Shown here: positions 55,896-64,000 of the stretch, piece after piece
How positions within the stretch are numbered: the first letter of the stretch is position 1
Layout of the letters: every line of letters begins with the position of its first letter
Assembly (NCBI GenBank): GCA_001600415.1
Contig: BCJX01000003.1
Location: 1,628,268 to 1,692,267 of the forward strand
From: Pascua guehoae
Taxonomy: Eukaryota; Basidiomycota; Tremellomycetes; Trichosporonales; Trichosporonaceae
DNA length: 64,000 nt
Direction of reading: 5' to 3'
Made by a program: the position numbers and the translations under genes
Notes under the pieces: model-generated
What the model was told of the DNA's origin: nothing
Databases searched by the model: none
The model's input: only the letters and a program-made list of their open reading frames with translations

Positions 55896-57777
55896 ATGTC
55901 AACAAATCATGCTCAAGACCATGACATCGCGAGCCCAAAGGGCTCACCGCTCATCAACAACATTCTCCATCCCACATCCATGCCGTCCTTCAACGACGCC
56001 CTCGAGCGACTCGGGAACGAGTGCGACAACATTTCAAACTACGCATTAGCTCAAGGTCGCCACCGCCGCCCTGTGGGACCTTTCACCTCCGCATATCTGT
56101 ACCTGGACCCGGACACGGGGACCAAGACAAGTCTGTGGGGATTGATCCGCGATGGGGACGAGTCTGAGAAGCGTGCATACGGCGCGTTTTCTGGGCCCTC
56201 TGATCCAGGACCCTCTAGCAGCTCCTCGCACAAGGTCACTCGCGCGTACCGTACGCCAGCAGCATGGGATCAGCCAGCGGCGAATACGCACGTCCTCACG
56301 CCATTGCGCAACCTGCAGCGCAAGCGGGGCACCGCCGATGAACTGGATGCGACACTCGAGGCGGCAGACAGTGTTGTGCAGTCTCTCCTTGAGAGTCGGT
56401 GGCACATGTCGCGCGCAAAGAATCAGGTGCGAACAATGCAAGATCAGCATCGGCGGCAGGTCGCACGCATTGCCGAACTGAACCGCCTGATCGACGAGGC
56501 TAAGCGACCAGCCACCGAGTCGCGCCCTGCGGCAAAGCCAGAGCCAGAGCCCGAACCGGATCAAGCAGAATATTCGGCTCAGAAACCGCTGAGCGTCGAC
56601 GAGGCTATCAAGGCTGAAGAGCAAGCACTCAAGGATCTCGAGGCGTCGCTTGCACCCCTTCGGCGATCCGCTGCGCTCAGCTCCAGCACAGCCCGCTCAC
56701 CTGCTCCGGCTGCACCACCTGTCCCTGCCAAATCACCCGCGCGCGTCCTCAAATCACCAGCTGGACACCAGCCGCGCACGCCAGCACGCACACCCCGCAC
56801 TGCCCTCACCAACTCGATCCTCCGGCCTGCCGTCTCTGCTACGCCGCGTCGTCTCACTGTTCCGACTCCAACGATAAACCGCTTCTCTCCGCTGAATCTC
56901 CTCACTCCACGTGCGCCTGCGCCAAGCGGCACCAGGCCACGTAACCTCTTTGGTTCTGTGCTCCGTTCCAGCACATCGGAAACCACCACGCCACGGCCTG
57001 CAGTAGCGACAACTGTACCGCCCACGGTGGAGAACACGCCAATGCCCGCAGTGGCCCCGTCTGGCCCATCAGCACCCTCTCCGCAGCCGACTCCCGTCCC
57101 ACCTCGTGAGGCTCTGCCGGATCCCACCCCCGCGCGCCCCGCGATCGCCGACCCCCAGCCCCCAACGCCAGTTCCTGTCCCTGCAGCCGTGCCAGAGCCA
57201 GCATCGACACAGACGGTCGAAGGAGTCAACGTCGAGCTGCCGATCATTTCGCAAGCGACGGTGCGTGCAAACCTTTATGCGTTGCTGACGACCAGGATAA
57301 GATCTGGGAGACGTTCACTGATCTGATGCGGATGGACGCGGTCGAGCCAGTCGCTCACACGCCCACGGCCACGGTGTAAGTGCCGGCCTATCATCCACAA
57401 CTTTTTTTCATTGCTGATCGCCCAGTGTCCATCTCCACAACCTCTCACGAGCCACTGTCAACCCCCCGTCGCCTAGCTCTTCGTCAGCCCTGACGGCCAC
57501 GAGTGCGGCCACGAGCACCGCCGAGCCCGCGGTCCCTGTCACGCCAGAGGCGATCCTGCTCGCGCACCTCACACTGCAGCTCCTGCGCAACGCCTCGGGT
57601 AGCCAGGCCGGTGATCTCGGCGTACCATCCGCCACGCTCAAGGAGAGCCTTGCGACGGTCGCCCGTGTGCGTGGCTGGGACCAGAGTCTTGCGACCAAGA
57701 CCATCTATGCCGCGGTCGGAAAGCGCGCGGTGCGCATCGACAAGCGGGCAGGGCGCAAGGTCAGCTTCTTGTTGTAG
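55896..57777 (+). CDS. Probable DASH/Dam1-complex Spc34-like kinetochore protein
   Basis: Exons 55896..57260, 57296..57375, 57426..57777; 1797 nt, 598 aa. Start MSTNHAQDHDIASPKG. The N-terminal block SFNDALERLGNECDNISNYA, then RPVGPFTSAYLYL and LWGLIRDGDESEKRAYGAF, resembles the Spc34 start (P-x-G-x-F-T-x-A ... LIRD ... E) as I remember it. A predicted coiled coil follows (RAKNQVRTMQDQHRRQVARI), then SVDEAIKAEEQALKDLEASL, a long Pro/Thr/Ser-rich linker with many TP sites, and a conserved-looking C-terminus TKTIYAAVGKRAVRIDKRAG. A microtubule-coupling role is therefore an inference of moderate strength. If wrong, it is an unrecognised coiled-coil protein. Confidence 0.6.
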
Positions 57778-58571
57778 CATTGTGGGCGATATATGATGAC
57801 ATCTGGGCATTTCCAACCTGCTCTTTTTCACTGGCGGGTCGACACGTGACCACGAGCCTTGGTGCTTGCTGCATGCTGCGTAATTCAGACCTCATGAGTC
57901 TCATCGAGATATTCAATATATTGCCTGGGCAGTGCACACCTCTCCAACTCTACGCCCATCCGGACGGTCGCTCTGTCAGTGCAAGAGCCAGACGCCCTTT
58001 GTCAGGCCATTTGCGCCGTGTGGCGGTTCGCCGACGGGGCTATGTCCGCCATTGAGCAATGCTCATGCTCTCATGTCCACGCAGAGTAACGCCGGCGTTG
58101 GATCAGCAGACTATGTAAGTCCGTTGATATTGTAGTCCTTCCAAGACAGCGGCCACCATTCACATGTGTTGGACGTCTACGGTACGTTTATAAAATGAGG
58201 CAATGGGGTCGGGAAGGGACAGCCACATTAGTGGCGATGTCATCTTGGAGCCGAATTCTTGGACCACCCGCGTGTCTCACTGCCAAGGTTCAAAACTCAG
58301 TTGGGTTGAAGTCGTTCAAGCGCCAGATCCTCATCATCATTACCGTAAACACTGCGTGCAAACCTGGACTGGTTGTGCTCTGTCTGGTCTGGGGTCATTT
58401 CCCCCACCTGCGCCATGCGCCACACCTGTTTGATGGTTGACGAGTTTTGCCACGCGACGACCACGCCATGTGTGCCTGAAAAGCGCGTCGCGCCCTGCCT
58501 GACCACTCAATTGCATCAACAACGTCCAACGCAGAGCACCAACACCAACACCACCAGACATCGCATCCACA
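57778..58571. other. Intergenic, SLD5 promoter region
   Basis: Same-strand spacer. No gene seen. Confidence 0.5.
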
Positions 58572-60275
58572 ATGTCGCACGACTGGTCATCCCGCGCGGG
58601 CAGTGCCGGTCCCAGCAACCTCGGCGGAACGGGGGGAGGGGCGGGCTCACGCTCGTTCCTCTCCCGCCTGTCGTCGGCGGCCCCGACCGACCTGCAGTCT
58701 CAGGCCGGGTACCCCTCGCCGGCGTTCCCGATGGACGACCCGATGGGCGAGCAGGATCCAGAAGACGACGGACAAGGACAAGGACACTGGCAGGGACAAG
58801 GACAGGCGGCGAACAATGCGCCTGCTGAGCCGTCCGTGTTCTCGGACGCAGATCTCGCTCCGCCGCCAGAAGAGGGGGAGCTCGACGACGTGCGCCGCCT
58901 CGCGCGCGTGTGGGTGCGCGAGCGGGGTGTGCCGGCCATCCTTGGGTGGGAGGGCGAGTTGGTCGATTCGGTGTTGGATAAGTTGGAGCAGCAGGTGCGT
59001 TTGGAGACGTGGGATGAGAAAGATACAGGAGGCGGTGAGGGAGTGGCCGTAAAGGTGAAGAGTAGTCGTCGGTGGCAAGGGAGGCCATGACTTGTGTGAG
59101 ATGCTGCGGAGGCAGCTTGAAGCGGGCGGGGATCGAAGCCTAACTTGGCACAATGACAACGTTGCCACAAATGATAATGTGGCGAGGTTGGCTCTGCTTG
59201 CGGAAGAGGCGCAGCCGACGACGAGGACGCAGCCGACCAGACAGAACGCTTACTCGACAGCAAAAGATGATCACGACCCTACGTGCCGACCCGGCCACGT
59301 CAGAAGAGGAGCACTTCCGCCTCGTACTCGTGCAGACCGAGATGGAGCGTGCAAAGTATCTCGTGCGCTCGTATGTGCGCGTGCGGTTGCATAAGGTGAG
59401 TATGGCTTGGGCAGGTGGTTGGGGCAGAGGGGGCGGTCGCGAGCGCAGACATGGACTTGCTTGTGGTACCATGACTGCAGCGAGGTTCTACAATCTCCTC
59501 ATCGAGATGGCATGTCTCACCTATCAATGAGCCGTCCCATCAGACAACAGGCTGCGCCATGACTGTATTCGTGACACCCGCTGTCTGGCCACATTTCAAC
59601 GAACACCTCACCCCCTCGTACCCATTCCCGACCCGTCTCTCAACCGTCTCTAACGCCAGATCGAAAAACACGCGCAGCACATTGTCGCCACGCCATCTCT
59701 CCACACCGAGCTGTCCGGTGCCGAACTCCAGCACGCGCGAAAGTATGCAGAGCTCCTCACCACACACTTTCAGCACTCGGTGCTCGACTCGCTGCCCGAG
59801 TGGCTGCGGGGGATGGACGATACGGGCAGCGGCGTGTCGATGGGTGAGTCCGAGTCTACATGCCAGGACGTGAAGGCCGGTCTGGGAGGATAGGATGATG
59901 GCGCCGCGTGTCCAAAGTCCCGAATCGTGGCCATGGTTCACAGAGGCGCAATCGAAAGATCGAAAGAATCGTTAGAGACACCGCGTCATATCGCACCCCA
60001 CACAGCACCGATCCAGACTGGACCGTTCTCCAGCGCGTGACAGTGCTAACACCAGTCTCACAACCCAATCTCGACACGCCCGTGGTCATCTACTGCAACC
60101 GAGACTGCGGCCAGATTACACTCGAACGGTGAGTTCCGGCATGTATTCAAGCGTCTATATTCCCCAGCTGACCAGCAGGGGCACGACGACCGACCTCGAG
60201 GAGGGCACGACACATCTTGTGCGGTATAACCTCGTCGAGCGCTGGATCAACCTTGGCTGGGCAGAGGTGTTGTAG
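58572..60275 (+). CDS. SLD5: GINS complex subunit Sld5
   Basis: Exons 58572..58994, 59261..59395, 59660..59843, 60056..60128, 60179..60275; 912 nt, 303 aa. After a disordered N-terminus of about 95 residues the Sld5 core runs: RGVPAILGWEGELVDSVLDK, then SEEEHFRLVLVQTEMERAKY and LVRSYVRVRLHKIEKHAQHI, HARKYAELLTTHFQHSVLDS, LPEWLRGMDDTG, TPVVIYCNRDCGQITLE and the C-terminal VERWINLGWAEVL. Sld5 with Psf1-3 forms GINS, part of the CMG replicative helicase. The exon 2 acceptor is given as CAG at 59260 (adding Gln-Lys); AAAAG six bases later is an alternative. Length is longer than yeast Sld5 mainly through the N-terminal tail. Confidence 0.94.
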
Positions 60276-60733
60276 GCCGTCACCCTCACTCACCCCGACT
60301 GGTCAGAAGCACAGTCGCATGTTGTGCTGCCTCCACTAGCAGGCCGTGTGCCCATCGTCGACGGCCCACGGACGCGCACTCCGCGCGTCACGCATCAACC
60401 CATCATTGCACGCTCAGCACACGGGCTGTCACGACCCCGTCCTCTGACATCAACTACTTGACCCATGCACACGGCCACCACGATCCGCACGTCGCATAAG
60501 AGCACAAGATTATTGCCATAGATTATGAAATTATACAACAGGAGCGTTGAGGAAGCTCGCTCAGTCTATTGTATGTAGCGACGCGCTCCCGCCCACGGTT
60601 TGCGTATTCCCACCGCTCCCCCCCCCCCCCGACCACCTTTCGGTCTAGGAGCCCCCCCGCGCAGGACCATCTCCCTGGTCCCGTACTCACACCACCAGGG
60701 CACAGCCGCCTATCCCCTCTAAACACCGAGTCT
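60276..60733. other. Convergent 3' region, no gene seen
   Basis: Between SLD5 and the histidine kinase gene. A C11 run near 60620. Confidence 0.5.
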
Positions 60734-63700
60734 TCACTTGCCCCTCTCCCCGTCCGCCAGCTCTGCGAGCGACACCCTCCGCCGCCCGCCGTTGCGCATG
60801 CTGCGCTCAATCTTGCGCAGCACGTCGTCGAGGCGGTACGGCTTGACGACGACGTCGGTGAAGTCGGCCATGGCCGAGTCGATCATGGCCTGTCGCGCGT
60901 TTCCCGCTGGGAGTGTTAGCAGAGGGGTGTGCGGTCGTATTGGGTCGAGTGGGCTTGGGGGTGGTTGGATGGTGTAGTGTGGTGCAATCTGGGGGGACAC
61001 TCGGTATGTAACTCAACACGGAATGCAGGCGGGTGCGATCGTTGAGCCTCAACTGGCCTTGGAGCACGCTCTCACAAGTGCACTCGCTTCACTGGCCACG
61101 AGCTCGGCTTGGGAGTCGCTTATGGGCATCCCCACACATGCCCGACTCGTCCCCACAGACGCCGCTCCTCTCCTCGGCGCACGTCGTACTCACTCAACGC
61201 AATGATGCCCGACACATGGAGCTTGCCCGCCGCCTCGTCCTCGCGCACCTTGCGCGTCGCAATGTACCCGTCCATGACGGGCATTTCGAGATCCATGAGC
61301 ACGCAGTCGTACGGCCGGCCCGGGGCGTTTTCAGACAGTGGTGTGTGTGGCAGCGACCGCGTGAGGGGTAGAGGCAGGGTTGTGGTCGGCACCGTTGGGC
61401 TGGGGATGGTGTTTGTCTTATCCGTGCTGCCCTTTCTGCCACCAGAAGTGTGGTCGGTGGGTGTGGGCCTCAGGCCGCCGTCGGGTTCATCCTCGAGGGG
61501 GAGGTCGGCCATGGCTGGGCTGAGGCTGAAATTGGTGCCAAACATGCCATCGGGGTTGATGGCCATGGCGGTGCGGATCTTGTCGAGCGCCTCTTGGCCG
61601 TTGTTTGCGGCTGGTGTCAGTGAAGACTCGAGGGGCAGACTCACAATCCACATCGAGGCCGACGTGCTTGAGCTGGCGGATGAGGACGGTCTGGTTGATG
61701 AGATTGTCCTCGACGACGAGGATGCGCGGCTTGACGGTGCGGTTGGCGAGGATGGGATTGTGCGCGCTCTCGCGCGCGAGGAGCGTGGGCGTCGGGCACG
61801 GGAGCGCTTGGATAAAAAAGCGGAAATCCGACCCTTTGCCATACTCGCTCACGACCTCGATGCGGCCGCCCATGAGCTCGGCAATCTTGCGGCACACAAA
61901 GAGGCCCAAGCCCGAGCCGCCAAAGACCGTGTGTGTCTTGGCGGACGCCTGCGAGAAGCGCTGGAAGAGCACCTCGAGCTCGGACTCGGTCAGACCGGGT
62001 CCCGTGTCCGAGACCGAAATGAAGAGGTATACAGGTGTGTCCGCCGTGAGTATGAGTGGTCGCTTGGTCGATTGCGAATCAGGCTTCTTGCACGTGCCTT
62101 CAAGTGGCGGGTCGAGGCCGACGTCGATGCTCATCACAATGCGCCGTTCTGGACTGTTGGCCGTGAACCGGATAGCGTTGGACAGGAGGTTGGTCGTTCT
62201 AGACGCTTGTCAGCGGAAAAAAATATACCTCACAGCGACAGCGACGTACACTTGGCCAACGCGTACAGGGTCGGTCATGAACGTGCGGACGTTGAGCTCA
62301 TCGAACCCGCTCCCAACATTGAGCGACAGCTCGATCCGCTTCATGCGCGCCTCGTTTTGGAACACGGACGTCAACTTTTCAGCCTCCTTGATAATGTTGG
62401 TTTCGACATCAAACATCTGGAGAAGGTTGAGCTGGAGTTTACCGAGCGACAAGACGTCGTTGCTGATACGCTCCTGCGTCAGGCCACACTGGTAAATGCT
62501 ATCGAGCGCTTCGAGATCCTCAGCCATGGTCGCAATCAGCTGCTTGGTCGGCCAGAACTGCTTGCCGTCCTCGAGCGCCTGCTTGAGTTGTTCTTGGAGA
62601 ACAATGAGGTTGGACTTGACCAGCATGGCGCACTGCATCAGGCTGCTGATCGGGTTGCGAATCTCGTGCGACGTAATGTCGATGAGAAGCTCCTGTTGGT
62701 GCCGGGCCTCCTCTGCCTCTGCGCGTCGCTGCTCGGCGTCTTCGACCCGCTGTCGTTGTAACTGCTCGTTGAGCCGGCGCTCGGTGATGTCCACGCAGCA
62801 TCCGACAAAACCGGGTATCCCATTCCCGACGGCATCGAGGCGGAGGACCTTTGTGGCAACTGATCGACCGTTCGTCCATTGCCATTCGTCCTCGACCGCA
62901 GTCCGTCCAGACAGTATAAAGCGCTCCCACACGCCACTAATTCGTACTTTATCGTCGTCGCAGACATAATCGCCCCAGTTGGTGACCGGCTCGTCCATGG
63001 GGTAGCCGGACAGCTTGTACCTGGCGATGTGAGCTTCAACGCAGCTCTGCTGGAGTTGCATGGAACACTCACCAAGCAGTATTGGCATATGACACGTAAC
63101 CGTCAGGCGAGCACCTAAAGATGGCCACTGGCGATTGTTCCGTGAGCACACGCAGCTCCATGGTTTGCTCAATGAATAACTGCTCCAGAGCACGTCGCCT
63201 CTTCCCCAGTTGCAGCTGCATGTGTGCACGGGCAACGAGCTCACGAGCATTGAAGGGTCGGGCAAGGAAGTCGTCCGCAGCGAGGGCGCTACTTGTTCGA
63301 CCACTGTCGGCGCTCGTGAGCATCAAGAATGGGATTAGTCTCTGGTCACCCGACCCGGAGCGAAGCGCTTGAAGAAGGCTGGGCCCACTCAGCTGAAGAG
63401 TCAGTCGGGATCGAACACATTGGACACCGGTATTCAAACACACCCGAGGCAAAACCTGGTCGGCCACGATGAGGTCTGGGAGTGTGCTGTTGCACATTTC
63501 CAACGCTTGTTGTCCATCACGCGCCTCGATGACCTTGCAGTACGGCTCGAAAATGCTGCGCATGTAGAGCCTGGAGTCGGGCGAATCTAACAGGTCAGGT
63601 ACATATGCGCCCATACACTCACCATCGACAATCATGATGACATCGTCACGGCTAAAGTAGAGCGTGCTGGGATCAATTCCCCGCCGAGGCGGCACACGTT

Positions 63701-64000
63701 CGGCATTGGAGGAGCGTGACGATCGGTCGCTCTTTTCCTCGTCCATACCATCCAGTTCGGGATGCCACGAGAGAGTCGGTGGCGAGGATGGTGTTTCGTC
63801 GGTCGTGTTAATGGCCTCGGGAGGGAAGTGGCTGGAGCCGATGCTGAGACGATTAGCAAACCTGAGCGGATGAGACACACGCCGCAAAACCTACGGGATT
63901 CGGACACAGCAGATTGTCCCATCTGATACGAGTCAGCAATACCACCAATGAACCATTGCACACGCACGGGTACCGTGGGCCGACTCGTTGGCTGTCTCGC
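60734..64000 (-). CDS. Hybrid histidine kinase REC-PAS-HisKA-HATPase-REC, 5' part outside window
   Basis: Exons on minus: 63968..>64000, 63895..63922, 63623..63861, 63444..63586, 63073..63392, 62250..63020, 61645..62198, 61194..61610, 60734..60906; every junction agrees in phase. Domain order: N-terminal receiver (IMIVDDSPDSRLYMRSIF, phospho-Asp in LIVADQVLP, LTSADS, FLARPF with Arg where Lys is usual); PAS (VAIFRCSPDGYVSYANTAWY ... GFVGCCVDITERR); HisKA with phosphoacceptor His in DITSHEIRNPISSL; HATPase with N box LLSNAIRFT, G1 DTGPGL, G2 GGSGLGL; C-terminal receiver (ILVVEDNLINQ, CVLMDLEMPVMDG, IIALTGNARQ, VVVKPYRLDD). It would relay phosphate His to Asp, then via a phosphotransfer protein to the HOG pathway, as in fungal two-component systems. 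The C-terminal receiver holds an insertion of about 85 residues before its phospho-Asp. Confidence 0.92.

Noticed and set aside
1..64000. CRISPR array, operon or bacterial-type system
   Set aside because: The window is eukaryotic nuclear DNA with spliced genes; no regularly spaced repeats with unique spacers.

Overview
This window is nuclear DNA of a basidiomycete yeast, most likely a Tremellomycete and possibly Trichosporonales (lineage placement is an inference). It is GC-rich. Nearly every gene is broken by introns: many of 33-60 nt, some of 100-500 nt, with GTGAGT/GTAAGT-type donors and a CTAAC or CTGAC branch site a few bases from the AG. Exon joins were worked out by hand from splice signals and reading phase. 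For almost every gene the summed exon lengths are a multiple of three. The main exceptions are RPC11, which has lost sequence in an assembly gap, and one unresolved join in the CCHC-knuckle gene.

Layout, left part (1-19 kb): mitochondrial glycine carrier HEM25 (partial, -); unrecognised coiled-coil protein (+); RNA polymerase III subunit RPC11 (-, middle lost in a 411-N gap); alpha/beta-hydrolase-fold protein lacking its nucleophile Ser (+); a 1598-residue Ser/Pro-rich disordered protein (-); a gene-poor 4.5 kb stretch; a secreted or membrane protein with two hydrophobic segments (+); tRNA-Lys(CTT) with intron and tRNA-Gly(CCC), both -.

Middle (19-48 kb): secreted GH37 trehalase in ten exons (-); ribosome-biogenesis factor RRP7 (+); a mitochondrial K+/H+-exchange-related membrane protein (-); a small two-helix membrane protein (+) followed by tRNA-Ser(CGA); ribosomal protein eL36 (-); a small helical protein (-); an orphan 382-residue protein (+); a GPI-type polysaccharide-lyase-14-like surface protein (-); a basic Lys/Pro-rich nuclear-type protein (+).

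Right part (48-64 kb): a protein with six CCHC zinc knuckles and about ten WG/GW repeats (-), whose knuckle exons show a fresh 230-bp tandem duplication; phosphoglycerate kinase PGK1 (+) with an in-frame hydrophobic N-terminal extension; a HAD phosphatase (-); a probable DASH/Spc34-like kinetochore protein (+); GINS subunit SLD5 (+); and a hybrid histidine kinase REC-PAS-HisKA-HATPase-REC (-) running off the right end.

The genes do not form a functional cluster. This is an ordinary chromosomal arm with housekeeping genes, lineage-specific genes and three tRNAs. The most unusual items are the WG-repeat/zinc-knuckle protein with ongoing exon duplication, the hydrolase that appears to have lost its catalytic triad, and the alternative N-terminus of PGK.
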